This document shows positions 1 to 9,879 of a DNA stretch of 64,000 bases, piece after piece. Positions within the stretch are counted from its first letter, which is position 1; each line of letters begins with the position of its first letter. The position numbers and the translations under genes are program-made. Origin of the DNA: Papaver somniferum (Eukaryota > Streptophyta > Magnoliopsida > Ranunculales > Papaveraceae); NCBI RefSeq assembly GCF_003573695.1, contig NC_039359.1, positions 158,340,210 to 158,404,209 of the forward strand. Reading direction: 5' to 3'. The notes under the pieces are model-generated. The model did not search any database. It was not told the origin of the DNA and saw only the letters and a list, made by a program, of their open reading frames with translations.

Positions 1-348
1 TCCAGTTCCGGTGTCCCTTTAGCAGCTGCCTGGAGATAGGTCACCCCTTAGTAATTAGGTTACCCCTTATCCAAAATCAAGGGTCCGTATAGCAAGTGTC
101 CTCTGGGCCATTTTCCGCACTTTTTCGGGGTTCCTCCAACATACTTCTGGGGTGTCTCCAACATACTTCTGGGGCGCTTCTGGTAGTTATCAACGGAGGT
201 CCAAATGCCGCATTTTTAGCCAATTTCGCCACAAAGCCTTATTCTTCCAAAAACACCTACAAATAAATAAAATAACCAAATAAGTACAATATCGAGCACT
301 AACAATATATACAAATGAGCTATATTAGACACATAAATGCGTCTATCA
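1..348 (-). mobile_element. Gypsy LTR fragment, family of element F
   Basis: Read on the minus strand this begins at 348 with TGATAGACGCATTTATG and continues into the same phrases seen at the start of the LTRs of element F (36,755 and 45,895), including the block on a cell of 'ggacacttgctatac' type and the following 'aaggggca' repeats. It is the first part of an LTR cut off by the window edge, and is more diverged than the two LTRs of F. Whether it is a solo LTR or part of a longer element lies outside the window. Confidence 0.8.
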
Positions 349-361
349 TGTTACCAATGAA

Positions 362-705
362 GTCTTAGAAGTGCTTGAGAGATTTCTAGCAATGCTAAAC
401 ATATCTAAAAAATAAGTCTTTAAAGCATCTCATAAGATCTGCTGGGACAGTTGGTACAACGGTTCGTGAACCATAAGGCATGTTCACGAGTCAGGGTGCA
501 AAGGTTCTTGAACCGGGTTCGCCAACCCTACAGTACTACCGAACTCAGTTGACCACGGTTCGTGAACCGAGTTATCCAACTGCTAGCCTAAAGTAGCAAA
601 TTCAAGAATTCAGTTCACAATAGTCTGTGAACCGTTCCTAACTAAACTCACGGATTGCGAACTGGTTCACCAACCTTTCCTATATTTATGAAACTCAGAT
701 ATATA
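362..705 (-). repeat. Copia LTR segment shared with 53,887-54,230
   Basis: About 340 bases run almost collinearly with 53,887-54,230 inside the LTR of element C, from 'gatttctagcaatg' through several near-palindromic GGTTCGTGAACC blocks to 'actcagatatatat'. It is therefore a displaced piece of a C-type LTR. It lies in the same orientation as the copy in C and is flanked by an unrelated gypsy LTR on one side and an oppositely oriented LTR start on the other. Confidence 0.8.
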
Positions 706-707
706 TA

Positions 708-1012
708 TTGGTAGAGCACTGCTCGGTCAAACTCGCAAGCGTTTCTATCTCAAGCTTGTTTTTCAAGTTTAGTTGTCAAAATTATAAGTCTTGATTTCTA
801 GTATCTTATAACTACGTCTCGGATCAGGATAAATGTGTAGTTGAGCTTTAGACTTCACGACGTTCATCAACTGAAGACGAAGAATTACTAAGGGGATCTT
901 GTGGAACTTCATCAACAAAGGTATGTGAAAACTTGAACTCATCTATCACTCAGAATTCTATTCAATTCTATCTCCTATTGAGACAAAAGTCGTACAACTA
1001 TATAGGACAGGG
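708..1012 (+). mobile_element. Truncated copia LTR start
   Basis: Starts with TTGGTAGAGCACTGCTCGG and follows the same order of phrases as the U3 start of the A/B LTRs (compare 21,172 onward): 'aagtcttgatttct', 'gtgtagttgagct', 'ggaacttcatcaacaaa', 'gagacaaaagtcgta'. It then stops matching near 1,012. It is a diverged LTR 5' fragment with no internal region. Confidence 0.7.
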
Positions 1013-1298
1013 CAAGACGGGTTAAGAAGGGCCAACCAAAACGAAACGAGAAAAACAACAAATGAAAAAATGGGTTACATGGATAACTGATACTCCCTTC
1101 GTTCCAGAATAATAGCTGGTTTATAAATAGGTGGTATCTCACACAGACCTATCCACAAACACAGTGGTCTTCAGATTTCCCCCTAAAGAACTAGGACAAT
1201 TTCAGGCTATTTAGTGGGGCCATAACATGATATGAGGTCAGCAGTGCAATCAATTTCGTGGTGAACAATGCTCAATAAAGTAGGCCGGCGTTTTATAG
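1013..1298. other. Unassigned spacer
   Basis: No reading frame, RNA gene or repeat was recognised. The sequence is mixed and of low complexity at its start. Confidence 0.4.
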
Positions 1299-1615
1299 GT
1301 CGTTTGGATACAGGATACCAGAATTAGAAATATTTTTGCTTTTCGAGAAGCAGAAGGCAAAAACAAAACAAAGAGCTAAAGTTTTTGCTTCTAGGAGTTA
1401 TTCTAAATTGTCTATCCAAATTAATTTCTGACTTGTTTCCAGAAGTCAAAACGTAAGTTTTGCGGGAATTTTTCCAGTAAGAAGTCAGTTTGGCTATGTT
1501 ATTTCAAAACGACTTATAAAAACAAAAAAGATTAACTTTTCGCGAAGCAAAATGTTTTTTATTCTGACTTCTACTTCTAAAGCAAAAGCGTTTCTGTTTC
1601 TGGTATCCAAACACG
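1299..1615. mobile_element. MITE-like element with terminal inverted repeats
   Basis: The ends are inverted repeats built on GTTTGGATAC: the left end is at 1,301-1,311 and its complement at about 1,603-1,612. Similarity continues inward through CAGAA, AGAAA and TTTTTGCTTT on the left and their complements on the right. At about 317 bases with no coding capacity it fits a miniature inverted-repeat transposon. No clear target-site duplication was found, so the superfamily is not assigned. Confidence 0.6.
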
Positions 1616-2300
1616 CTAGTGTGACATCCAACGAGGCTATTAGTATTTGGTCAAACCCTAGATAGTAGTAGTTGGGTGTCCCTCTCTTCCAATATGCTGG
1701 CTCTATGATAGGAGACACCGTTTACAGGGTAAGGTGTGCCACCGCCAGACTGAAATACCCAGTCTCCACTCTTTTATTCTTAACTAGTAACTTTCGGTTG
1801 CGAATACTAACCAAGTCGTTTACATGTGAGCTATTTATAGAAGAAGTCCTTCCAACATGGCCACCAACTGTTACTGCATTGACCGAATCGTCTAGGTCGG
1901 CCGCGCTTCGTTTATTGGAGCGCCTAAATATAGAGAGTCAATTACAATATATACTCTGTTCAGGCAATCAGGACATGATTTAGAGCGGCACCAATTTAAA
2001 GTAACATCACCTCATGGGAATGGGATTCGGCACAAGAGCTTGGGAACTGCTTTGTCCTTGGCTCGAAGAACCATCAACATGTACATGAGCACTTGGCTTG
2101 ACAGGACTGCAACCACAGAAAGCAGAATTAAACGAGCAGTGTAATTATTTCTGATAGACTTACATTTCTACTCCGGTTGGAGGTGACTGAACAGCACCGG
2201 AGTATCCAACAGATCGGCTACATCTGAAGATTAAATGTATTAATTAGAACATAACGGAAAAAAAATCTCATGTAGGCAGTAGTGCCAGTTGATATCTTAA
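1616..2300. other. Unassigned stretch
   Basis: An open frame of 103 codons on the plus strand (1,672-1,983) has no recognisable domain or family signature and may be chance. Nothing else was identified. Confidence 0.35.
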
Positions 2301-2651
2301 TTACCTCGGCACATTCGAGTATGTGTGAATGTCATCTTCGACCACATTCTCCTCTACATAGAAGGGATGTAGTGTAAGACCAGGTAGCATGAACTTTAGC
2401 GACTCATAAGGAGTAATATCAAGAAGCTTGGATATCTCCGAAGAAAAGAAAATGTGGTACTTCATTGTAATAGGAACTGCTTCGGGTATGCCAAAAATGT
2501 CTCGAACAGTGCAAAGAAATACCTCCACCTTTATATTTGGATCTACATCGATGAACTTCACTATGCCACCAACATAACGTGGGTTGTTTCTGTCTTGATC
2601 GACAATTTTACCATTATACCATACTACAGCTTTAAATGTTTCTTCCCCCAT
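2301..2651 (-). CDS. Orphan 116-residue reading frame, function unknown
   Basis: This frame opens with ATG at 2,651 and ends at 2,301. Its composition is protein-like (balanced, with patterned hydrophobics, e.g. VVWYNGKIV, RYVGGIVKFIDVD, ISKLLDITPYESLKFMLPG). The layout loosely recalls the N-terminal domains that precede MULE transposases in plants, but no transposase follows downstream on the minus strand (1,616-2,300). I do not recognise the family. It may be one exon, since a possible 5' splice site (CGAG/GTAATT) overlaps its end. It lies about 1.5 kb downstream of the MBD9-like pseudogene on the same strand, with no sign that they were one gene. Confidence 0.35.
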   Translation of the reverse strand: MGEETFKAVVWYNGKIVDQDRNNPRYVGGIVKFIDVDPNIKVEVFLCTVRDIFGIPEAVPITMKYHIFFSSEISKLLDITPYESLKFMLPGLTLHPFYVEENVVEDDIHTYSNVPR

Positions 2652-3339
2652 CTATATAATGCACAAAATTAGTGACAAATTCTACATATTTATGAGGAAT
2701 CGGCAAGCAACAACAAGGCAGATTTAACAAGACATAATCAATCAAGGAAGATTTAACCCCAAGCTAGTAACTAAGTTACACTCACAAAATGTTGAACAAT
2801 CAATCAAGAAGTACGAAAACAAACCATAAAGAAAGAAAATTATGTATAGCAATTCACTAAGAACAAAATAAGAAAAAGTGAAAAACTATGCATGTCATGC
2901 TGATAGAGAGGAAGAATAATACTTTTATCATTTAGGTTACCTGTTTCTGTTTGCCTCAAGCTCACAGTCTCTGTAAGTCTAGGATTTTCTGAAACAAAGC
3001 CAATGCACAAGGGAATGGAGAGGAAAAAATTAAAAGCAAGATGGAGAAGGTGAAGAGTATTTTCTGCTTAAAGTATTAATTAAATTGCTATTAAACTGTT
3101 TTAAATTTGAAGTGTTTAACTTTACTTACAGCAACGTGATGGCTTACGCAGAATAAAATGTTTCTTCTAAAAGATGCTCCAATAGGTTGATATGCATGTG
3201 CAAATGCAAAGAACCAAAGACCAATGAAACATAATGCTTTTTTCCATGCTCATTAGCCAATGACTGAAGAAGGTACATTGATTTGATTTTTTTTTTCCAC
3301 CATAAATTCCATCATGGCTGCTGATGGCCACTACCATAA
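2652..3339. other. AT-rich spacer
   Basis: No gene or repeat was recognised. The segment is AT-rich and could be intron or old intergenic sequence next to the orphan frame at 2,301-2,651. Confidence 0.35.
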
Positions 3340-3506
3340 GACCGCATAGCGCAGTGGATTAGCGCGTTTGACTTCGGATCACAAAACACCTTCGTGTATT
3401 GATCCTAATGTAATGGCAGACTCTATGGGTACAATGTACCCTCGTGTTATTTCTTCTTGAATTAAATAAATTTTTATGCTTCAAAAAAAAAAAAAAAAAA
3501 AAAAAA
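3340..3506 (+). mobile_element. tRNA-Arg-headed SINE or tRNA/LINE chimera
   Basis: From 3,340 about 43 bases read as the 5' half of a plant tRNA-Arg(UCG): GACCGCATAGCGCAGTGGA (acceptor strand plus A box), D loop, and an anticodon loop with TTCGGA. The anticodon stem, variable region and T arm are then replaced by unrelated sequence. That sequence ends in a small hairpin (GGGTACAATGTACCC), 'aataaattttta' and poly(A), which resembles the 3' tail of the LINE at 16,860-16,923. It is not a functional tRNA. The poly(A) runs into the assembly gap, so the 3' duplication cannot be checked. Confidence 0.65.
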
Positions 3507-3673
3507 NNNNNNNNNNNNNNNNNNNNNNNNNNNNNNNNNNNNNNNNNNNNNNNNNNNNNNNNNNNNNNNNNNNNNNNNNNNNNNNNNNNNNNNNNNNNNN
3601 NNNNNNNNNNNNNNNNNNNNNNNNNNNNNNNNNNNNNNNNNNNNNNNNNNNNNNNNNNNNNNNNNNNNNNNNN
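3507..3673. other. Assembly gap (167 N)
   Basis: A run of undetermined bases. The last called bases before it are TATGCTTC plus poly(A), and the first after it are TATGCTT plus poly(A). The gap may therefore hide a second copy of the same retroposon tail, or be a collapsed homopolymer. Confidence 0.95.
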
Positions 3674-3822
3674 TATGCTTAAAAAAAAAAAAAAAAAACA
3701 AAGAATCCAAAGGCATCACAAAAATGAAATTCAGCACTAGTACGTTTTGATTTCTACCTCTTTGTAGAAAAGTAAACTTATTGGTCTATCAGATGAGTTA
3801 AGCCGATACTCCAAGACTTTCA

Positions 3823-3896
3823 ATCAGCAGAAATATGGTTAAACTTTAATCAGCAGTTCATCAGCAGAAATATGGTTAAACTTTAATCATCAGTTC
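3823..3896. repeat. 37-bp tandem duplication
   Basis: Two adjacent copies of a 37-base unit starting ATCAGCAGAAATATGG, at 3,823-3,859 and 3,860-3,896, with one mismatch near the end of the second copy. Confidence 0.9.
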
Positions 3897-4144
3897 ATCC
3901 TTCGCCAACCAGTACATGGTTGGACACCAACTAAGAGACAGTTATGAATCTCCTTTAGATGCTCAACATACACATAAGTACATCTTCCCTCAGCTATCCC
4001 GTGCCTGTGCAGAAGCAAAATAAGATGTTAAGCCAAACAGACTTAGATATTGAGTAGTGGTGTGTGCGTATTCTGACTGCTAACCAATGCGTATCAACTG
4101 TGGCAATACCCAAACCACACATTTGACGAAACATAACCTAGTCC
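3897..4144. repeat. Segment duplicated at about 9,890-10,140
   Basis: The stretch around 4,010-4,145 (TTAAGCCAAACAGACT, GTAGTGGTGTGTG, ACCAATGCGTATCA, 'aaacataacctag') matches 10,010-10,135 in the same order and orientation with moderate divergence. No coding capacity was recognised. In the lower copy it directly follows, on the minus strand, the last recognised exon of the MBD9-like pseudogene. Confidence 0.65.
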
Positions 4145-4164
4145 TACCAAATCAACTATTTTAG

Positions 4165-4221
4165 GAGGCCTATTCCTCAAGTACTCTGTCTTGATCATGT
4201 CCTCGAATACGATTACTGCTT
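4165..4221 (-). pseudogene. MBD9-like exon fragment: EDMIKTEYLRN
   Basis: A short block QAVIVFEDMIKTEYLRN follows the WRAFTKSAES exon at the expected position in the family. Homology then stops, so the C-terminal exons are lost or moved. A near copy of the flanking bases (CTAGTCCTATCAAATCAA) recurs at 4,629, showing a local duplication. Confidence 0.6.
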
Positions 4222-4676
4222 GAATCATATGAAAGATGAAAACAAACTTTTACTTAACAATGGCAAGATGGAAAAGTGAAGAAATGTTATTCATCCATAC
4301 ACTTGCAGTAAAAAGGTTAAAAAACATATCGCGATAATACATACACATTATCGGTGTCAAACTAGAACTCTCCTGAAATGTAATGTAATAGTAAGAATTG
4401 CTACCAATATCTTCCCAATGGTGATTAAATAGTACGAATTGCTCAACTATGGCCAAGTTTCTATATATTATGTAAATTTCTATTCTACAGCACTTAGTAC
4501 GTTTCTTATAATACTGTATGTTCATGGTGGTAACTAGCGCAATCTGATAATAACACAAACTGGAATGGAAATTGACCATTGGTTAAGAAATGACGTAATG
4601 AAAGTTCTTTGAAACTGTGATTATAAGCTAGTCCTATCAAATCAATTATTTTAGGAAGAAATAAAGACAAGCTCAC

Positions 4677-4975
4677 CTCAATTACTGACTCCGCAGATTT
4701 AGTAAATGCACGCCAAACAGATCCTTTTAATGAGTCAAGACTTTAGTGGCCTGAGTGCTTCTTCTGGAAGAGCAGCATCCATATCAAGTAAGTTACTCTT
4801 GAGCCGCCTTAAAATTGGAGCAACCTTTCCCACCACATGCCTCAATGAACGTTCAGGCACTACACAGCTGGGACCCTTAGGCGCTGGAGTTTTCTTCTTT
4901 GAAGATTCTGGATCTTCCTTGTTGAACTTTCTTAAACTGATACCTTGGCTCTTGGCTGTTCCTCCTTGAGACCGT
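4677..4975 (-). pseudogene. MBD9-like exon: LDMDAALPEEALRP...WRAFTKSAES block
   Basis: Reads GPSCVVPERSLRHVVGKVAP, LRRLKSNLLDMDAALPEEAL, then after a frame change SVWRAFTKSAESVIE, up to a donor GAG/GTGAGC at 4,676. Both motifs are characteristic of the C-terminal half of MBD9 proteins. The frame change at about 4,730 separates them. Confidence 0.68.
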
Positions 4976-5419
4976 TCTTAACACTTCATTTTGCAGAGTC
5001 TGGGATTTTTATCAACTGATACAGTCTTGTTTTTCTGTTGACATACCTCCTCCACAATGTTACACCTAGTACCTTTTTCAGCTTCTTTCCGTTGGACAAT
5101 GTTCAAAATTAGTGTTGGATCATGGAGATACAGAGATGTGGACGGCACAAGGGATGGAATCCCGTCTGAACCAATGAGTCATATTCCTTTCACTAATTCC
5201 TTGTTGGAACCATCGTGATGAACTTTTTCTTAATCTCCTCCAGGTTATTTCTTTTGAAATTTCATCATTCAAGAACTAGTGTCCAATTTTCCACTCTATG
5301 CCTCAATTCTGCTTGTTTCACATGCATGCTCCTCGCAGTTGGTGCTTACTTTCCCTTTCTCTTTAGCGTGATCATCAGTTTCCTTGCTTTCATCATTGGC
5401 TGGTAACAATGAGTTGCAC

Positions 5420-5775
5420 TTACCACCATTACGCCCTCGAGTTCCAATTTGGTGCAAAAGGTCTGATGGCAAGTAAGGGGTCTGGAAGGCCAGACTCATA
5501 AGTTGCTTTCAACCTCCTACCCCGCCTCACAGGGATGATATCAGAGGTTTCTGGCTCCATGCATGGACCATACATCATTCCAACATCGCGGATGATTTGG
5601 TTGCAAGAGAAGTTCCACACTTTCCACCATCATAAGACCTCAATCCAGTGAATTGGCAGTAATTGGATTTCCAGCTTGTTGAGAGGACTGAGACTTCAAT
5701 CTGTGCATCTGCAGAATCGATTCCTTCAACACTTCGTCGCTCAAAAACTTCAGTAAGAAGACACTCTACATCAAG
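5420..5775 (-). pseudogene. MBD9-like exon: LLKFLSDEVL block
   Basis: In one frame the minus strand gives LLKFLSDEVLKESILQMHRL, the family segment that follows the PHD finger. Downstream (about 5,620-5,429) another frame stays open with RGRRLKATYESGLPDPLL and no recognised domain, and the segment near 5,440-5,300 reads NGGKCNSLLPANDESKETD. Several frame changes separate these pieces. Confidence 0.5.
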
Positions 5776-6341
5776 AAAAAAGTAATTAATACCACACAGA
5801 AGTGTCCTGAAAAGGCCCTAAGAGGCTAAGCACATCTACCAGAAGAAGGAAAAATGTATGTTTATTAACTAACATAACATTCTTTTAACTTTCTGAGCTG
5901 CTTACAGAATTTTGATCAAACAATTCAGGACTTATATTCAACGCTTTATTGTTAACATCTGAGACAATCCATCTTTACTATTAGTATTTAGTAGAAAACA
6001 ACATGGTGCAATCGATAACAAAAAAATTTACTGAGAAGTGAAAACCAAGCAAAAAGGTTGAAGGTTATCAGTTTCTATAAACAGGGTCATTTTTGTAAGG
6101 TAGAGCAGATAGTAACACTAACCAAAAGATCCTTTCAACAATTTTGGGGAATTAAATTGCTAATTTTCTAAAAATAGGTAAGAAATTACTCGTAGAAATA
6201 AATAAATAATCTTGACTATGTAATAGGGCAATAATGACATATTAGTTATTAGCAATGAACAGCTATAGGACTATCCGGAATTCAGCTTCATGCCTTGATA
6301 ATGACTTGAGAATATACGCAAATAAGGTGTCATGAACATAC

Positions 6342-6761
6342 CTCCTCCAGGCTACAGTCCCAATACTCTTTTTCTTCCATAACAGCTGCTAACTGTTCGG
6401 TGTCTCTGAGAAAATACGAGTTCCTTCACCTTGATATCTATTCTGTCTGCGGTGATGAATGACATGAGTATCGGGTGGTGCATTTACTTCACCACTTCCA
6501 ATCCATGTGGGACAATACCAGTTTCCAATGGTAATCTTAAGGAGTGGAGGTATCAAGCACTAAGTATGATACTCAGAATCACAATGATCACACAGTAGCA
6601 CAGTTTCATCGCTTTTGTCGAAGCCACAGAGTCTGCAGCCACCATCGTCTCAAGGAGCTTTAAGGATCTCCTTGCACACAGAAACTCATCGATTTCCTTG
6701 GTGCGGCGCTTAAGCATTAGGGATTACCATACTCCTTCATTTTCTGTACAAGATCAAGCAC
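6342..6761 (-). pseudogene. MBD9-like exon: degenerate PHD finger
   Basis: The acceptor CAAACAG at 6,762 opens a block reading VLDLVQKMKEYG, then after a frame change a PHD finger: CRLCGFDKSDETVLLCDHCD, SEYHT, a TAG, CLIPPLLKITIGNWYCPTW. The Cys4-His-Cys3 pattern is readable, but the codon after EYHT is TAG and the last Cys ligand is Trp, so the finger could not fold normally. A block recalling GEGTRIFSE and MEEKEYWDCSLEE follows in another frame. The donor GAG/GTATG is at 6,341. PHD fingers bind histone H3 tails in chromatin regulators. Confidence 0.75.
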
Positions 6762-6839
6762 CTGTTTGGAAGAATATGTCGTAAATTAATTTACGAGGTA
6801 ATACAGGAAACGGATGTACAAGCGCATTGAGAGACTGAC

Positions 6840-6943
6840 CAATGGAAAATAATCACCAGCGACTCAAGATTTCCAGATAATTGTTCAGCGAAAAGCATCA
6901 AATCTTGCTGGTCTCTGTAAGCAGTGCGTATGTTGTGCCAAAC
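6840..6943 (-). pseudogene. MBD9-like exon: VWHNIRTAYRDQ block
   Basis: The acceptor TTTATCAG at 6,944 joins in phase to the previous exon. The block reads VWHNIRTAYRDQQDLM, LFAEQLSGNLESL and continues toward 6,840. It corresponds to the segment after the EAFLEDV motif in MBD9. No stop occurs within the block. Confidence 0.65.
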
Positions 6944-7083
6944 CTGATAAAAACAAATATATTGGCAACAGTAAATGTCAGAACCTAGAACTCATCCTTC
7001 GAATTTCTGGTCTACGTGAGACTGATGAGCTTTGGCGCCAAGTAAATTTTAATTCACAAGAAAGAGGACAGGCATCAACATAC

Positions 7084-7406
7084 CTCACGAACATCCTCCA
7101 GAAAAGCTTCATCAGATCCAATGTAAGTGCCTACTGCTAACCTCAAATCAATGGTTCAAAAACCAAAGGCACGAGATAGCATTGTAGGATATCCAAGAAT
7201 GCTGCCATCATCCTCATTAGCATAACGGTAAGCAAACTGCAGAATGTTTTTGCCTCATCTTCAAGAATAGTATGGCGCAATACATAATAACATTGTTTCA
7301 TGACAATGTCAGACATTTTTTTGACACGCCTTTCCATTTTTAACACCACAGGTTTCCTCTGTGAAACTTCGTCAGCCACACGTGTCAGCACCGAAACAAT
7401 AGATTT
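7084..7406 (-). pseudogene. MBD9-like exon: SDIVMKQC...EAFLEDV block
   Basis: After an acceptor ATATGCAG at about 7,407 the frame reads SIVSVLTRVADEVSQRK, MSDIVMKQCYYVLRHTI, EDEAKTFCSLL. A frame change follows, then EDDGSILGYPTMLSRAFGF, a TGA, and TIDLRLAVG with SDEAFLEDVRE. The donor GAG/GTATG is at 7,083. The order matches MBD9. The TGA and the frameshift are clear inactivating lesions. Confidence 0.72.
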
Positions 7407-7798
7407 CTGCATATCCAATAAACAAGATCGAGATTCAAAAACAAGCTGGCCAAAAGGGAGCTCCTTGCCAATAATATATACTACATTTGCCAACTGAGAA
7501 GACTTGGGTTTCCACACACATAAGTATGGTTTTTTAGATAACTTAATAGATCAAATTCGAAATCTTCTAGCAGCTAAGAGATGGTACAAAAACAGACTAT
7601 GTTTCCATTCTTTGTATCCCAACTCGTAGCTATTTTCTCGAATTTCTTTCTTTCTTCGACGTTGTAAACAATAAATTGGTGATTTCATTTAACTTCTATG
7701 TAACTCCGCAAAAATGAAGTAAAACTGAAGACTCGATTAAAAAGAAAAAGCAAACTGAAGAAGATAATTTCGTGAAATACACTCGAAAAGAAAAGCAC

Positions 7799-8068
7799 CT
7801 TTGTAGGCCGCCCTTACTAATAGAATGCGCAATATCTTCTTCGCCCACTCTGGCGGACCTTTATCCAACGCCTCGTATGCACATTTCCTAATCCTGGTTC
7901 TTACATTTGTGGGTAGCTTTCTTGCAGGTTCCAAGACTTTTACCCACTCTGGAATCTCGTTGCTGCTCTCAGGAATGATTAATTCTGGGGCATGAAATTT
8001 ATCAATATAGTTCATTGACCAATATCATTTTCTATCTTCAGGGACCCAAAATTTTTGCTTTGTAGCCT
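7799..8068 (-). pseudogene. MBD9-like exon: conserved IPEW...KLPTN block
   Basis: Contains IIPESSNEIPEWVKVLEP, ARKLPTNVRTRIRKCAYEAL and PPEWAKKIL, a highly conserved stretch just upstream of the central domain in MBD9. A frame change follows KKIL: the continuation AHSISK is in another frame. The acceptor is CTTGCAG at about 8,069-8,075 and the donor AAAG/GTGC at 7,798. This block is the best preserved, with only one break. Confidence 0.72.
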
Positions 8069-8995
8069 CTGCAAGTAGCTGAGACTCAAATAAATTAGTG
8101 CTCCTCTAACAGTTATTTATCACTATTACCTGATTAGAGTAGAAAAGACTTAAGCTGAGAACAAATCTGGAATGAAAACACGTAAGGACAAATAAAAAAA
8201 GCCAAGTATAGTACTACGGCCATACAGCTTTAAGTTTCTGATAGCCCCCACAGCAACAAATCAGCATCTTCCTTGGACAATAATGGAAATTACTTCTGTA
8301 GGGCCCTTACTTGTAAGGTCTTTAGTGCGACTCACTCTTGCATTTAGCAATATGTGGGATATTTTACCGTCACATAGCTGCTATGTAACTTTATTAGTTC
8401 TATCTTCTACACACTACTTCCATGACTATGCAATTAGAAACGACAAAGAAACAAAATGTATGAGAAATGAAAAACGGCATGAACATTATCAAGGCAATTA
8501 GATGTGGATGCTGATATATCAAAGAAACATGACAATATTCTGATGTCAGACTCGCATCGGTAGAAATTTTCTAGATTTATCTAGCACAGCTTCAAATTAT
8601 GGTAATCAGCCAATGGTATCAAAAATACATGTAGAAGCGCAAAATAATTTAATTTATCGTGGACCGTTGGTATACTAGACTAGTTGTTAGCTCCTTAAGC
8701 GTCTAATACTAATCCAAATATATTTCATAATATGTAGACTAGAGATGACTAGTTAAGACATTTCCTGACTATGACAAAACATTATATATTGGCTCTATGG
8801 TTAGAAGAAGCCTTGAACACCATATAGTGCGGACAAACTTCACCAACGTTATCCTACCGATAATAAGAAGATGGAAAACTATGCCCATATTACCAGAGAA
8901 TTTTAAAACTTTGGAAAATTTGAATAACGGGAATATTATAAGAAATAACCCAAATGATATCTGGACAAAGAATAAAGTTGTGATCTAAACTTACC
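8069..8995. other. Unassigned stretch upstream of the pseudogene block
   Basis: Probably intron or decayed upstream sequence of the MBD9-like locus. Two short plus-strand frames (8,283-8,501 and 8,797-8,988) have no recognisable content. Confidence 0.35.
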
Positions 8996-8999
8996 AGCG

Positions 9000-9442
9000 C
9001 ATCCGCTTCATTCCACCCACCAGCTAATGAGTTGCACTCACAGCCACCGTTTCCCCCTGTCCTGATTCCTTAACTCTTGCGCTTCTCCCAAGATTGCTGG
9101 CATGAGGTTCCACAATCTCAACATCAGAGGAAAAATCCCCATTTTACCTATTTCTAATTCTCAGATATCTGCAGAACTATTGGCTCTTGAATGTCTAGCA
9201 AGCTCATTTATCCTGGGTGAATTGAAGGAATTAATACTCCTAAATCTTCTCATGGGAGTGGGGTTCAAATCTGCATCGTCAAAACTCGTACTCGTATTCT
9301 TTTCAGATGCTAATTTGTTGAGGTCCGAACTCATGCCAGATTCTCTTTGCACATTAAATCTAGCACCTGGATGCCACAAGATCGGATATTTCACAGGAGT
9401 ATCGTACGGAAAGCCACTAAAATTGGTATCGCCAGAGTACAC
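9000..9442 (-). pseudogene. Possible further exon remnants of the same locus
   Basis: A 93-codon minus-strand frame (9,442-9,161) reads GDTNFSGFPYDTPVKYP, ILWHPGARFNVQRESG and PTPMRRFRSINSFNS. After a stop, a block near 9,070-9,000 reads GGNGGCECNSLAGGWNEADA, ending at a possible donor (CTGG/TAAG). The last block resembles the 5,440-5,300 segment (NGGKCNSLLPANDES). These may be upstream exons of the MBD9-like gene or part of a second copy. I cannot name the domain. Confidence 0.4.
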
Positions 9443-9879
9443 ATCCTACAAGCGTGACAGGACGAATTAAATTTATAAATTTAAAGTTTGAGCAATTCAA
9501 CAGTGATATCAACCAAAGACCAAAAATGAAACAGCCAACAACAGATTTTACCGAACTAACTGCTAGGGAAAGAAGAACTAGTGATCTCCTAAATCTTAAT
9601 TAACTGAATATGATTTCTTAAAATATCATTGCCATGTGAAACAGGAGCTGCAGTTTACTCATAACATCAGCTGTCAGTCATTGTGTATTCCCAACGGTAT
9701 TAGCCAAATGGAAAATAACACACACGGTGAGAAGCCATTTAATCACAAGGAGCACACTTGATGGTCTAAGACCAACCATGTAAAACAATAAGTAAAGGAA
9801 TTTAACAGATTCAAGATCCTAAAATATTAAACACACAATATGTGCACCATACCTCACATTTGATCTCCCTGCTTAACCA

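Larger units (their letters stand above)
4150..8068 (-). pseudogene. MBD9-like chromatin gene, intron-containing pseudogene
   Basis: At least seven minus-strand blocks, in correct order and separated by GT/AG-bordered gaps, read as parts of the plant protein MBD9 (methyl-CpG-binding-domain protein 9, a large nuclear protein linked to the SWR1/ISWI chromatin complexes). From 5' to 3': 8,068-7,799, 7,406-7,084, 6,943-6,840, 6,761-6,342 (PHD finger), about 5,775-5,420, about 4,975-4,677 and 4,221-4,165. Because the introns remain, this is a genomic copy or relic and not a processed retrocopy. Stops lie in the block holding TIDLRLAVG and in the PHD finger, a zinc ligand is lost, and most blocks change frame. 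The N-terminal MBD region was not found. Assignment rests on remembered family phrases; a protein search would settle it. Confidence 0.7.

Noticed and set aside
3340..3412. Functional tRNA-Arg gene
   Set aside because: Only the 5' half matches; the T arm and the 3' acceptor strand are missing, and the element ends in poly(A).
3444..3740. Reading frames of 68-98 codons across the N run
   Set aside because: They consist of poly-Lys or poly-Phe from A/T homopolymers and undetermined bases.
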